Below the pieces are notes generated by a model. It ran no database searches. It was not told the DNA's origin and saw only the letters and a program-made list of their open reading frames with translations. The position numbers and the translations under genes were made by a program. Positions 40,450 to 53,722 of a stretch of DNA of 64,000 nt are shown piece by piece (the stretch's first letter is position 1; each line of letters begins with the position of its first letter). This DNA is from Capitulum mitella (taxonomy: Eukaryota; Arthropoda; Thecostraca; Pollicipedomorpha; Pollicipedidae): the NCBI GenBank assembly GCA_030062745.1, contig CP099840.1, positions 11,112,437 to 11,176,436 on the forward strand, written 5' to 3'.

Positions 40450-41960
40450 ATGTTTAAATTTTACATGCATACGACTTTTCATATGCTCACGGTACTCAAC
40501 TAAAAAGTACACTTGTTATAAAACACCCTGTGGCTGACAAGTTAAAATAAAATGCTCGAATGGCAGTTTTCTTCATCATCACTATTAAGATTGTGACACA
40601 TCTAAAAAACTTCCACAATGTGCGATTGCTTTTACCATTGGTGGCCAGATGAGGTAGACTTTATGGATAAAAATCAGATGTGACGCACTTTTTCTTACCA
40701 GGATCAGCAAACAAAGTAGTAGAAAGAAATGGCATCAAAAGTTTGAAATCGAGTGTCACATTATCACCGGAGCACAAGCAAAAGTGTATCGCTTCATCTG
40801 GCTCCTTGACACCGCTTATGTCCGCGTACATGTATCTAAAAATAACATTGCATTGATATATGTGCCCTTATATCCGTAAATATGTTAGTAAACTAACAGT
40901 TTTATTCTAAACAGACGGCGCCCTTCCTTGAGTTCCCCCCCCCTCTCCTGGAGTCTGGCGCTCCTCCTGGACGAATGGTTCCCTCCACCTTCCGTCACGT
41001 TCCTACACCCCTCGTTTTGCTTCAGCCGTGCCATTTTGGCCCTGGAAAGAGCATATTGCATGGAAAAACAAAATGTGAAATACCTCTTCCCTTCTACCTA
41101 ACTGTTCGTGGATTTCTGGGCTGATGAATTTTGCTCCCCAGCTTCAAAATCGCTACTACGTCCCTGGTTCCACCTTAACACATGTTATGACTGAGACAGA
41201 CGGGTTGTAGCCTGTAGGGAAGCTTTGGGTGATATCGGACGGTTGGTAATTTCAGACACCCTCAATTCTTCGCCACGGTTAGACTCACGTCCAAAATACT
41301 ACTTTTTTGGAATTGGCAAGAATCCAGCATCCCTTGTTGCCGCATTGCGCATACAAGGAGTTGCATGTTTTAGGTGAACGTTTTTTCTTTGAATTCAGTT
41401 TGCGTTTTTAAAATTTCCGATTTTCTGTCGCTTTGCATTGAACAATCCACAGGTAGGAATGTGCTCCATTATCACATTTCACTCTATTCGTGTATTTATC
41501 TCATTTTGGAAGTGGTTGCAAATGGCTCAAACCGTATGCCTCGCCATCATGCCGCAACTTTTAAGGCACCGCCTTTCTGGTAATATTGGACACCGTCTGA
41601 TAATACCCGAATACCCGAAACCTGTGCTTTTACATGAGCAACAAAATATATTTTTATTAAAACCATTTTTATTAGAAATGTGCGGTAGCACGTAAGAACT
41701 GGCCGGCTGGCAGGAGCATAACAACGAATCGACCCGACAATTTCTGGTGCCCAACGGCAGCAGCAGCAGAGGTGACGCGGCAAGCCAACGGCAATAGTAG
41801 AGGCCGTGTGAGGCTGACAGGGGGGTAAATGCCTAGCTCGTGATTGACCAAGGGAATTTCAGCTTAGCGTCAGCTAGCACCGCTTGTATCGGACATGGAT
41901 CGAGTAGATTTGGATGGCCGTCTGAAATTACTGAGCGACGTCCGGAATTACCCAGATTCA
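40450..41960. other. Gene-poor segment between transposase relic and family 1 copy B
   Basis: AT-rich sequence with a C/T-rich tract at about 40.92-40.99 kb. Nothing else recognised. Confidence 0.5.
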
Positions 41961-41968
41961 CAATTTAT

Positions 41969-43184
41969 TTAACCCTATTCCCGGAGGGCTAGACGGTATG
42001 GTCGATTCCCGGCAAGGAAGGGGAGCGGATTCGGCCTCCCCCCGAGATCTCGATAACTACACATCCGATTTCATCGCAACAAACGGAAATCGATTTACCA
42101 TGACGTGAACTGCATTTTTATGAAAAAATTTTCAAAATTTTGAAAGGTGTAGATACAGGGGGCAAAAATGTCAAAATCAGGGGTATTTTTGGACTTTTTA
42201 TAACTGCTTTGTTTATTGACTGATTTCAATGAAACTGGCATGAATCGAGAGATTATGGATACGGCTTTTACCATGGGTACACAAACCTGAAATTCTGAGA
42301 AAATTCATGGGCGTTCACAGGGTTTCAAAAATAGGAGGATTAGTTTTCTAACAACTGAATGAATGAACGAGGCAAAAACACTTTTTTTGGCTTCTGCTAG
42401 TCAAGTTATGCTAAAGAAATGCAAATTGCATCACAATGTTTGTATAATGTTAGCATAGGCGGTGCCAGGGACATGAAAAAGGGAAACTGTCATGGCCACA
42501 CGCTCTTCAGATAAACTTGTGACCTTCGACCTTAAACGACCTCCAGTGACCTTGGGGTCACTTGGAATGATCTCGTGTGCATTTAATATTATCTGCAAAC
42601 GTTTCCAATCATTTGAGTTCACTCTATTTCAAAAAAGTCATTTTATGGCTATTGCCATATTGGGTACGCGCACTGACGTTTTAAGGCATAGCTCCGTGAC
42701 CCGATTTGATATCAACTGAAACGTTATACACAAGTAGAGGGCACCTTTCTACGTCATATATATTCCGGGGTTGGCAATTGAAGAAACGGCGCCAAAATTA
42801 TTGCAAAAAAACAATTCTGACTTTTGACCTTGACCTGACCGTGTAAAGTAATCTTAGATGAACAAAATTACATCTGCACAATGCCCAATTATTTAGCTAT
42901 ACATCCATATAAAGTTTTAAGTTCTATCTTCAAAACTCTGTTTTTGGCAGGCATTTTCCTTTTGCCCTCAACATGGCCAAAAATGGCCTGAGGTGCCTCC
43001 CAAAAACGTTGCCTGCCTCCGTCCCTGAGCAAAATAGAATTTTGAAATTTTGTCACGGCACGTAGAAAAAAAAGCTAGGAAGAGTCACCAAGTTTCGTGA
43101 AGCTGCGTGAAAAAACCTGGAATTGGCAAGCAAAGAACCCGAGGGGGGGCCGATTCAGCCCCCTGCCAGTATAGAGTGAAAGAA
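41969..43184 (-). mobile_element. TTAA piggyBac-like miniature element, family 1 copy B (inverted)
   Basis: It is the reverse complement of copy A over its whole length. TTAA at 41969-41972 precedes the long end (CCCTATTCCCGGAGGGCTAG). The short right end is decayed near 43170-43184, so its TTAA is lost. The internal GACCTT motif cluster at about 42520-42560 is preserved. Confidence 0.8.
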
Positions 43185-43189
43185 AAAAT

Positions 43190-44695
43190 GATTGCAGCTA
43201 AATGAATGCTCACAGCAGCAATTAAAGCGGTTGCATTTTAGATATGAAGGTGGTCTTTCATTTGAATGTAATTTGGTAGACTTGCACCTATCTGAAAACT
43301 ACCTACAACCGATTTTGGATAGGCGTCCGATATTACCCGATTCTCCCGTACTATTAAAGACCAGTCTGTAATGTACATTATGCCTCAAGAACCTCCACGT
43401 AAGGAGGCTCAAAGCGATTTCCCAAAGTTTCCCAGTGTGTCCTGTTTACAGATGTTCGTTACCCCTCCTCGCAACCGTGATTGGACGCCGGCCAACGAAC
43501 GCTGACAAGCGTTCGCCTCCGACCGAAACGAAAGCGTGCGTTCGTTGGCCGGCTGAGGCCCCTATTGCGTGATGTCGGCGGATGACGACAGAATATAGTT
43601 TTTAATAAATTACATTTCCTTAAACTTTAAGGCACCTTTCAGAAAACAATCAGTACTGACACCGTTATCAACGGCATTTTTGGGATCAACCAAGTCTGTT
43701 CATGAAAAGTCGGTTAAGGCAGTTGCCAATTTCTCCAATGGCAAAACAAGCCCAAAAAACAAATGTAAAACTACAAAAAAAATCTCGCGCGGCCAATGCG
43801 AAACTCAGGAAATACCGTGGCAACCGAGGTAAAACTTAAGCAGCATTGGGATAAAAGCCGCTCGAGATTCAGTCTTTTCTCCATTCCAACGTCAGTCTTA
43901 TACCAACGACGTTGAGGAAGTGAATGTTTTTTGACACTCAACGGATTTTTGTTCGATTTTGTAACTCGAGATGGCCGATCGAACTCCAAAAACTCCTCAG
44001 AAGCGGGCATTTTTCGAATCGAATCTGCAGCCAGTCCAACCACCGTCCTGTGTTCACGCCACCACCATAGAGTTATACGGCCTTGACCGCTAACGGTTGC
44101 TGCACATTTCACAACGGGCAGTAGCGTCCAGATAATTGGTATAAGGTAAGCTCTCCATCATGCTTGAAAAACACGTCATTTGCTCGCCTCGGACTGAGTA
44201 CAGAAAATGGGTGGAGAAAAGTGCTGAAAGTTGGATTGGCAAAGGCCAGGTCGGTCATTCCCATATAATCCTCCCCCGATTATTTGCTCACTGTATTTCT
44301 ACCGCTCCGTATTCGATTTTGATGAAAATAACCTAGAAAAAGCTTTTGTTTTCCGCCAGTTACAAGTTTACACCGCAGCGTTGTGTAAGCCAGCATTGAA
44401 AAGTGCAGCGAACAAAACAGCACACACTGCTCACCGATTGGACTGGGGAAATCTGGGATACCATTGTACCATAATCTGTATGTTTCAGCTGCGTGATTTA
44501 TTTTTAATTTTGCACTTCATGATTTTGCGTTAAAAGCAAAATTTGGGATGGGATGATTCCATGCCACACCCTGTGTTGGAAACACTCACTGTTAAAAGTT
44601 GGTGTGGCATGCCACACCAGCTTTTGAAGTTCATGTGGCGGAGGCCGCACCCGCCCCACTGCATTCTCAGTCCATGGCACAGATTTTCAAGTATA
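43190..44695. other. Gene-poor segment between family 1 copy B and family 4
   Basis: It holds a short palindrome TGTGGCATGCCACA at about 44601-44614 with a partial copy near 44562. No gene recognised. Confidence 0.5.
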
Positions 44696-44699
44696 CCAG

Positions 44700-45923
44700 T
44701 TAACCCGCCATTAGCTGGGAGGGGGGCGTCAAACGCCTCTCTAGCGCATTTTCTAGATATCACCGAAACGAGTGACCGCAGCGCGTGGAAACTTTCAATG
44801 CCTTTCTTTACATCAGTTTGGCACATACCGACAAAATTTGGTGATCAAGGTCGTTCTGGGTCAAGTCAGTGTGACGTGATAACAACAGTTCTCCCTCGTT
44901 TCATAGTTACAGTTAAAATTTTTCGGCAAGGTGACGGCAGCTTGCTTTGTATGTCATGGAAACACGAGCGGTCGATGTACGACGCCCGTGACCTCATACT
45001 AGGTCATCTTAGGTCAGATATTTATGTAAAAAAATAATTTTAGATGATATGCACATGGGAAAAAGAACAGATGGAAAGCATTTCCATGATGTTTGATACA
45101 AAAGAAGCTTTTTCCAGCAGTCAGTGCGAAGATATTGCATGGAAAACTCATGCGGCAGGTTCTTGCAAACAATTCAGCGTTTGCTTACGGTTTGATTTTT
45201 GATAGTTCTGTACCAATGCCAGCTTAGTGAATAAGTCTGTCGTGTCTGTTTGACGCTCCTGGTGGACGATGTAGAAATATCGGTTTTTGCAACCTTGCGC
45301 AACATGTCGTGACGTCAAAGTGTGTCAGAAGAACCAAACTGACTGTTGGGTCGTCCAGAGGCTCCAGATCGAGGTCACTTGTGTGTTAACGTTATTCCGA
45401 ATTTCAGATCACAAAATGTTGCAACATTGCAAGTGCATGGCAATCGGAGCCCTTGAAACCCTTCACCTGTGTTTAAAGCCCTTTGAAAGTGCCTTTTTTA
45501 GAGTCCCCGTGCCAAATGAAGTCGGAAACATATATGACATGACTCGTGAGCACAGACGTCACATTTGACCTAGCCTGTGACCTTGAACTTTGATGATCTT
45601 GAGTCAGGTAGCACTCAGCATAACACACCAAGCCTCTTGAGATAAATTACCATCGAAACGTGAGTCTCGGTCTGTTTTCCATTGTGATCAGGCAACTCTG
45701 AAAAAAAAATCATTTTGGGGGATTTGACCTGATCCGTGACGTCATCAGTGACCCTAAAATTTCAAAAGTATGTGTTACAAAATCGCATGGACCGGTGCTA
45801 TCGATTGTCGTTAAAATCACCCAAAGGTCCATTGATTTTCGAGATAGACGGGGGGGGGGGGTGTTAAACGCCCCACCCCAGTCAATGGAAGGCGGCAAAA
45901 TACCCCAGTCAGTGCCAGGTTAA
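44700..45923 (+). mobile_element. TTAA piggyBac-like miniature element, family 4
   Basis: TTAA is at 44700-44703 and 45920-45923, 1216 bp inside. The left end is CCCGCCATTAGCTGGGAGGG with hairpin GGCGTCAAACGCC. The right end holds GGTGTTAAACGCC plus about 30 bp that duplicates the TGACTGGGG terminal motif. AGGTCA-type sites occur near 44990-45015 and 45565-45600. No coding frame. Confidence 0.75.
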
Positions 45924-46540
45924 ACGGCAATGAGCACGAACACCGGTGGCACATAGGATCATTCCGTCTGGTCTCGACATTCATCTCTCATTTGCCTGAT
46001 CTAGATTAGGTAGAAAGCATCACAGTGAAGCGCAGCGCAGTTCCATAATCATGCGGCGCATTTGAATTACTACATTACCATGGCTAAAGGTAAGTTGCTG
46101 CCCGACGAAATCGCAATCAATCCTTTGTTTAATTGCCACCAGTGTAAAGAATATATCATCCTGTTTCTAACCATACTTTCCACTACTTGATTTTCTAAAA
46201 AATAACGACAAAATCGTAACGATAACGTACCACACAGTAATACCGTGCTGCAGTCGACTGGCGGAGAACAACATTATTCCGCGGCGGAAAATGTAGTGCC
46301 GCCAAGGTTAAGGTTATTGAAATCAAGGATGTGTAGACCCTGCATGCATCTTCAAGCGATTAATGACGTCATATACACGAAAATTCTATTCTGTTGCAAC
46401 AAACTGAACTTGAAGGAACTACTGAATTATTACGCTGTTATATTATTGTATTAGATAATTGCTGGGATATCTGATATCAATATTATTACATTATGACGTT
46501 TAATACTCCTTAGATTACATTAGGTTGCTAGGTTGGGTTG

Positions 46541-46704
46541 CGCTGGACTAGGTTAGATAAGGTTAGGTTAGGTTAGGTTAGGCTAGGCTAGGTTAGGCTA
46601 GGCTAGGCTAGGCTAGGCTAGGCTAGGTTAGGTTAGGTTAGGTTAGGTTAGGTTAGGTTGGGTTAGGTTAGGTTAGGTTACTATATTAGGTTAGGGTAAA
46701 TTTT
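46541..46704 (+). repeat. Interstitial (TTAGG)n telomere-type array
   Basis: GGTTA/GGCTA pentamers run almost without break over about 150 bp, mostly perfect GGTTA with a GGCTA-rich centre. TTAGG is the usual arthropod telomere repeat. The variants and flanking AT-rich DNA show it is an internal, decaying array, not a chromosome end. Confidence 0.9.
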
Positions 46705-46860
46705 TATTTATTGTTTTACGTCACTTTGTAATATATTCCGGTTTTGTTCCGTCATTTCCTTTTCAGATATTTTATTTCACTGCTTTTTTTTGTATTTTTC
46801 AAATTGGAACTTCACTTTTCCATCTTTGTAATATTTTTCCTTTTTTATTATTTTGTTGTT

Positions 46861-46890
46861 TGCTATTATTATTATTATTATTATTACCAT
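46861..46890. repeat. (ATT)n microsatellite
   Basis: About eight ATT units in a T-rich segment. Confidence 0.85.
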
Positions 46891-47799
46891 TATTTTATTT
46901 TAAAGATAATTTATATCGCATTAGTTATTTCCCGAACTTTTTTATTACTCTTGATGAGACCTTGAGTCCGACCGACGACCAATCAGCGTCGAGATCTCAC
47001 GTAAACAAACTATTTAACGCAGAAACGTCAAAAATCCCTACGCGAGCGTCTGGCGGTTAGCATACCCGTGACGACGCAATCTGTTTCGGAGGAAATAATG
47101 TGTGTTTTGGGTTTTTTCGGCTGAAATCGTAAGTAGTACTTATCAATACTGCATTTGAAGCGCCATGCAACCATTACTACGATTATTTTCCCTCGAAGTA
47201 AGCGCTCGGTCAAAATCTTACTGTTGACCCGTCCCATATTTCCTCACATCTCAGCAACACTGGTACGTTGCTCTGTTCACCAATCGCAACACAGACCGCG
47301 GCACGCGTCACCATCGCACTGAAATCAGTATGGCGTCGCGACGCGCTGAGAGCTGTTACCCGAACGCAAACAGCTGATTACTCCCTAAAAACCAACTAAC
47401 AACCAGCAAAAAACCATGCTATCATAGTTGGCCGTGGTTTTGGCCAAGGTTCTTTATGTACTGATTTAAATATTCGTGGTTTGTTAGCCCAGTAATGGGT
47501 TGGCTTTGCTTTGGTTTAGCCAAATGGGAAATGTTTGCTTAGCTTTACTTCAGGATCAACAGGTTTTCGGATAGCTTCAGGTTAGTTTTGCCTCACGTTG
47601 CTAGATTTTTCTTTCAGTGAGCCATTGAAAAAATGGCCCAGCCCTCATGCTTTTATGCACATAGCTTTCGCGATAACTAGTTAAGACATACATGGTATGA
47701 ATCAGACATGAGTAGCAGTCAGTTGATGTGCACATGTATATCTATATATTTGTAACCTTAGATAAATAAAGACTGCTTGTTCGTATAGGTCACACCAAA

Positions 47800-48530
47800 G
47801 CTTTTCTCAGCCAGGCTTCTTTTTGTTAAGAACACACTCACTTTTTATCGTGAGGCGCATCCTTTGTCCATGGTACAGGCAGATGTCTGGTGTCATTAAT
47901 CTCATGGCCTTGGGGCCACGCCAGGTATACGCAACGCTGCGTACAAACACAAATTTCCAAGATGAAGGGCACAATAAGCAAACGCTGAATGGCGCAGAGG
48001 TCAGCCACATGAAACACGGCGGGAACAAATTACGTAAAAGCCACGGGGTCGCTGGGATGGCGGCTCTGACTCGGCCGCGGACGTCTAAGTGGACGACGCC
48101 TCCGTCATCGTTCGACAATGTCCCGATTTGACTGAGCTGCACTGCCAACGGTCAACGGCGTATGGTGCCGAGTCTGGAGCCCTGCTGGCCGGCCTCGGGA
48201 ACGCCAGCAGCAGTACGCAGAAAGCTTTTTTCGTCGGCAGCTGCCGACATCTACAGCAGGTGTTGGAGGGCTTCTGAGGTCTCTGCGCTGCGGCGTTTCT
48301 TGTCTGTGGTTGCCTGGGCCTGCAGCCTGCGTCGGCGAGCCGCTTGGGTCTTCGGGCCACGGTGCTCCTGATTTCCGACAGCCTGGGTGTTTAAACGAGG
48401 ACGCCGAGTCTCGGGGGGTCTCATGCTGACGCCGCTCGCGTGACACTGAGAGGCGGTGTTCCTGCTCCTCGGGCGCTTCCGCCGAACGGTGTCGCCTTCT
48501 ACTCAAATGCATCTTGTCCTAATTTGGACC
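47800..48530. other. Moderately GC-rich, ORF-bearing segment of unknown nature
   Basis: Overlapping frames on both strands (for example 47807-48148 on - and 47823-48131 on +) suggest an old coding sequence or mobile element. I recognise no domain. Not callable as a gene. Confidence 0.25.
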
Positions 48531-48539
48531 GGCATACGC

Positions 48540-50400
48540 TACACAAGAATGGAAAATGGATAGAAAAGGTATGCCATAACAATGTGCCGTGACATACAAT
48601 ACATGACAATGGCATACATCAGAAAAACAATAACGATATAAAACGTCTCAACTTCCTTTTGAACGGAGTTTGCCACGCTTAAACCTTTCTTAAACCAATG
48701 GCCACCAATAGCGAAATGGCAGTGCAAAGCTGCGACGCAATCCAGACTTGTGGACACTACGGCATGCCAAGTGAATGGTGAAAAGGCCTTTTCAAACAAC
48801 TTTAAAGCGTAATTGCACCCTCTAGAAGTGATTTACCAGAGCTTCGCTGTAATCAGCCACCTTTTCTTTTCTTGATCGCGGCGCTAATTTGCACATCGCA
48901 CGGTCTTGTTTTCGAAAATTTGCTATTTTATCTAACCAGATGCTGACGATGTTGGTGACATCTATGCACAACAGAACTATAGGCTGGTTGCTGCCTGGTT
49001 CGGGATACAGTCGGAAAGGAGGACTTACCTTTCTGTTGAAATGGGCGGTAAAAAGAAAGCCCTTGATATCACATTTCTTATATTTGTTCTCAACATCAAA
49101 CAAACACCATGTCTTCAAAAGTTCTAAAAACGAAGACTGCTTCCTCCTCCTTGACCATGGTAACAATGCGTTTCCGTGGAGACGAAACGTGACAATCGAG
49201 GTCGCTCATTTATTCAAGGGAATAACATATTAGTTTTAACGGCTGTATATACAAGTTTGAAAGAATTTCTAGTACTCAAAGGACAGAAAATGCCGTAAAG
49301 GTTAGAATAAAATGCATTCGGTCAATTTTACGCTATGATAAAAAAGATGGAAAGACTAAATGGGACGATGCTTCTCGAATGTTTTCAAAGCCCTCCCGCA
49401 ACCGTCTGTTTGACTAAAACTTTAACGTTCCGGAATACGGTTTGGTCCAACATAACTCAGAAAGTTGGAGCATTTAGTTTAACAGCTCACGACACGTGCT
49501 TCCATGTGCGTCTAACCTTTTGTCTTCAGTAACCATAGATATAAAAGGTTCTGCTTTATCTGTCAGTAACCATGGCTTGAACCCAGGCGATGCGTTTGAA
49601 ATGCTTGCGTCAGTCATGTACCAATGAAGAAAAACAGTCATGACTTTATTACAGAGTCGGCTCAGATTTTGCTCATTTCTATTTAAAGACAACCTAAATG
49701 ATGTCCAGTTCTGAGATATCTGTCGAACAGTTGCGCCGAAATTCTCCCCGTGTAGTTATAATTGAACGACTGATCGGCAATTCAAAGTCCCAGATAACCA
49801 TGGATGGCGGAAGCGGGAGAGGGGAGGGTTCAGAATTCAAAAATTTGACATCGCTCTGGCATTGCATGGAAAGAACCAGATGAAAAACGGCCTTTTCATA
49901 TTCAGAAAACGTTCCGCCGTGTGTGCAAAAGGCGCATTTTTTACCATTTTTGTAAATAACATAACGGATTTAAACATCACCTGAGCATTAAGCAGGTTTG
50001 AGCCATTTTACTGTGTACTAAGACTGTTGACCAAGAAAGTGTAATTCAGCAACATGTTCGAATTACACTCAAGCAAACAACCAAGGCAACAGGCATTCAT
50101 TTGTCTGGTTTTCATCGACAGTATGACGTTCGTTCGCTTGGCTCGTTTACTCCGTCTGAATTAATTACAGCGGTGAATTTGTTTCCGTCTTCTGCAGTAT
50201 TTGTATTGCTTCATTTACCTTCCATAATTTCGAAAAGGTCTATAACTTTTCCCACTACGATTCTGTGAAGTTGAGAACCCGGTCACGCGACCCACACATT
50301 GCCGGCCGTGGACGGTCGTTTACGTACCGCGGGACAAGCACTGTGTTATTTATGGAACAGTTGCTACCCGGTAGACAGCTACAACACATTGTGGTGAGTT
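48540..50400. other. No gene recognised
   Basis: Unique AT-rich sequence. A 114-residue open frame occurs on each strand at about 48.82-49.23 kb, without similarity or splice context. Confidence 0.5.
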
Positions 50401-50404
50401 AGAC

Positions 50405-50500
50405 CTGGGAGTTAGCCTAAGTGGTAAACTTCCAATCCGAAAGTACAGGCAACCTGGGTTAAATCAATCAAGGTCGGCCAAGACGAAGTGATGAAGATAA
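50405..50500 (+). repeat. Possible tRNA-derived SINE head
   Basis: TTAGCCTAAGTGG resembles an RNA polymerase III A box. About 33 bases later GGGTTAAATCA resembles a weak B box (the usual C after GGTT is A). No cloverleaf with a full acceptor stem can be drawn, so a SINE or tRNA relic is likelier than a tRNA gene. Confidence 0.3.
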
Positions 50501-50907
50501 AGCATACTGGTATTTTTCTTTTAGATCTGTAACTATTTTCCACAAAACTTTGTGCGGTGCTAGTCTACATGATTGTACTGTGTTATTCTACATGATGTAC
50601 TAGCCTACTATTCATGATACTCTATGATTGTACTATGATTGTACTAATCTCGAACCACAAGTTCCCTAGGTTAGCTCAAACGAAGTCAAATGTCGGAAAT
50701 GCAGCATTTTGCACTGACTTTTTGTATTACTAATTTCTCGAAAGTATCTCATGGAGACATCGCAGCATGGCAACGGTCGCCGTCGAATAACACGTGTTAA
50801 ACTGTCTTGTGGTACTCGTTCTTACCGTATTCTGTGCATGGGTGTCACCCATAGCGTCACCCGCACTAAACCCTTACCTGGGTTCAAATGGCGAGTACTG
50901 GCGAGCG

Positions 50908-52534
50908 TTAACACGCGCACTGGAAGGGGGTCTTTTTGTGCCCCCCCCCACTTGTTTTTCTTGAATATCTCGAGATCGGATCGGAGCCGGTTGTGTGCTA
51001 CTTTGTGAGATTTATGGCAATTGAATAACTCGTCGACTGACGAATGACGAAGAAAAATCGAAAATCGGCCCGAAATTTTTGAAGTTTCAAGCATTTAGAG
51101 TCAGACAAACATAACGAAAACGACGGCTGTCGCTGACAAATGGGAACTTTGTGAAAGGATCAGCGTTCTATCTAAGATTTCTGTTTGAACACAATCACGC
51201 AACGTCATTCGGGCATAAGCTATGGATGTACCAAGACCACAGCCAGGGTCAGAACCAATCAGTCATGAAAGATCAAGGTCAACCTGCTTGTGACCTGATC
51301 CAGATTTGCTTTGCAACATGTCGGTTTATATGAAATATACATTCAAAGACCGTAATAAAAACACGCATGCGCACTCCAAGGACGTAGCCAACGGCGGGGG
51401 ACATGGGGGGCATGGCCCCCTGAGCCAAGCCGTCGATAATAGATCTATGGCGATTTCGCAGGAATACGTTATTGTGGTCATATGTACATACATATATATA
51501 TGTATATATATATATATTGCAAATCGAACATTATATGTGTCCTATGCGTTAAACATGGGCTAAATTACATAAAATTGCTGCTTTTTCCTACAGATTTCGC
51601 CATATGCCAGTGGCATATACCAAAATTTGTCATTTGGCCCCAAGAAGAAAATCCTGGCTTCGTGCCTGGCGCACACTGATACGCTTACATATACCAGGGT
51701 CAGTGAAGGTCAAGGTCATCAAAGTTCACGGTGAAATATCTTGTGACCTGGCCCAGATTTGCTTTGCGACATGTTGATTTTTATGAAATATGCATTTAAA
51801 GATCCGAATAAAAACACGTGTGCGCACATGGATATGCTTATATATACCAGGGTCATTTCAAGTCAAAGTCGAAAAAAAGGTCAAGGGGCTTTTTTGTGAC
51901 CTGGTCCAGATTTGTTTTGCAATATGTCGATTTGTATGACATATGCATTCAAAGACTGTAATAAAAGCAAAATTTGGCACATTGATACATTTGTATACAT
52001 ATATACATATACAAACAAACATAAATATACACGCTGGAAGTGGCCAAATGTACCGATGTTGGGCACCTTCACCGAAAATACGCCAAAGATGCGTGTAGCG
52101 CCCTTATTTACACTCATGCTATCCCGTGTCGCTCGAAATCTGATCTGCAAAAGATGAAAAATGACTCCATAGGTCAATGACCTGATATGACCTCGACCCG
52201 AAGTCATCAGTGAAGATGTCAGTTAAATGAAAATTGTCGTATTTCACGTTTTAACGCACGGACAAACACTTTTCCTGTCTCCTTCGAAAAGTCATGCGGA
52301 ATGGCCTGGACGGGCCGAGAAAGTGTCCAACGTTGACCTTTTTAACCGGATTTGACCTTAAAGATATTGACCTAGGGCCATGAAAATTGCAAACAATGTA
52401 AATCGTTATAGCCCAAATCTGTCCATAAAATCCCATATCTCTAGCTCTTTCCGTTTCCGGGATGGGAGGCGGATACTTTTGTGCCCCCTTCCAGTGCGCG
52501 TTAGCGCGAAACCCCCTTCCACTGCGCAGGTTAA
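50908..52534 (-). mobile_element. TTAA piggyBac-like miniature element, family 3 copy B (inverted)
   Basis: TTAA is at 50908-50911 and 52531-52534. The left end is short (ACGCGCACTGGAAGGGGG then a hairpin); the right end is long with the duplicated GCGCRNTGGAAGGG unit. Removing the 300-bp nested insertion at 51369-51676 leaves about 1.32 kb, the length of copy A. Confidence 0.8.
51369..51676. mobile_element. hAT-like miniature element nested in family 3 copy B
   Basis: The element spans 51377-51668 (292 bp), with ends CAAGGACGTAGCC and GGCTTCGTGCCTG. Flanks GCGCACTC and GCGCACAC form an 8-bp target duplication with one mismatch. Family 3 copy A has a single uninterrupted GCGCACAC at the homologous place near 18193, an empty site. 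There is no coding capacity. Confidence 0.8.
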
Positions 52535-53722
52535 CCCTATTCCCGGCAGGGGGCTGAGTCTGCCTCCCCTCTGGTTTTCTGCTTGCTGATTTCGGGGTTT
52601 CTGACGCAGCTTAACGAACCTTGGTCACCTTTCCTAGCTATTCTTCCTACGTATTGTAGCAAAATTTCGTAATTCTGTCTTGATCAGGCACGTTTTTGGG
52701 AGACACCTCAGGCCGTTTCTGACCCTGTTGAGGGTAAAAGGAAAAGCTGCCAGAAACAGAGTTTTTTAAATAGAACTTAAAACGTTCTATAGATTTATAG
52801 GTAAATACTTGGGCAACACAAAATACAATTTTGTACGTCTGAGGTTACTTTCCAAGCTCAGGTGAGGGTCAAAGCCATTATTTGGTTTTATAGTAATAAT
52901 TTTGGCGCTTTTTTAGAATGCCAAACCCGGAATATATATGACGTAGAAGAGTGCCCTCTACTTGTGTACCAAGTTTCAGCTTGGTATCAGGTCGGGTCAC
53001 GGAGCTATGACCTAAAATGTCAGTGCGCGCACCCTTTATCACAACAGCCGTAAAATGGAATTTTAGAAATAGGATGAATTCAAACGACCGAAAACGTTTT
53101 CAAATAATATCAAATGCACACAAGATCATTCCAAGTGGCTCTTACGTCACTGGAGATCACTGAAAGTCAAAGGTCGTCAGTTGTCCTGAAGAACATGTGA
53201 CCATGACAGTTCCCCTTTTTTCATGTCTCTGTCACCGCCTATGCTACGATTATACAAACATTGTAATACGATTTGCACGTCTCCAGCACAAATGACTAGT
53301 GGAAGCTAAACAAGTGTTTTTAACTTTCTTGTTAAATCGGTTATTGAAAAACTAATCCTCCTACTTTTGAAACCCTGTGAACGTCTAAAAATTTTCTTAA
53401 AATTTTGAAGGTGTGGACCAATGGTAAAAGTCCCATTCATAATCTCTCAGCTCATGCCAATTTCTTCGAAATCGGTCCATGAACAACAGAGTTATAACAA
53501 GTCCAAAAATATCCCCCATTTTGAGTTTTTTGCCGATCTGTATCCACCCCTCTCAAAATTTTGATTTTTTTGTAAAAGTGTAGTTTACGTCGTGGCAAAT
53601 CGATTGCCTTTGTTGTGATGCAATCGGATGTGTAGTTCTCGAGATCTCAAGAGGGGCGGAATCCGCTCCCCCCCCCCCGTCGGGATCGACCATACCGTCT
53701 AGTCCTCCGGGAACAGGGTTAA
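52531..53722 (+). mobile_element. TTAA piggyBac-like miniature element, family 1 copy C
   Basis: TTAA lies at 52531-52534 and 53719-53722, with ends CCCTATTCCCGG and GGGAACAGGG. It has the same orientation and layout as copy A, 1184 bp inside. Its left TTAA is shared with the neighbouring family 3 element. Confidence 0.82.

Noticed and set aside
46744-46965. A membrane protein frame rich in Phe/Tyr/Leu
   Set aside because: It is translated T-rich microsatellite sequence with no other support.
50405-50500. A functional tRNA gene
   Set aside because: The A box fits, but the B box is poor and no acceptor stem pairs. Kept only as a possible SINE head.
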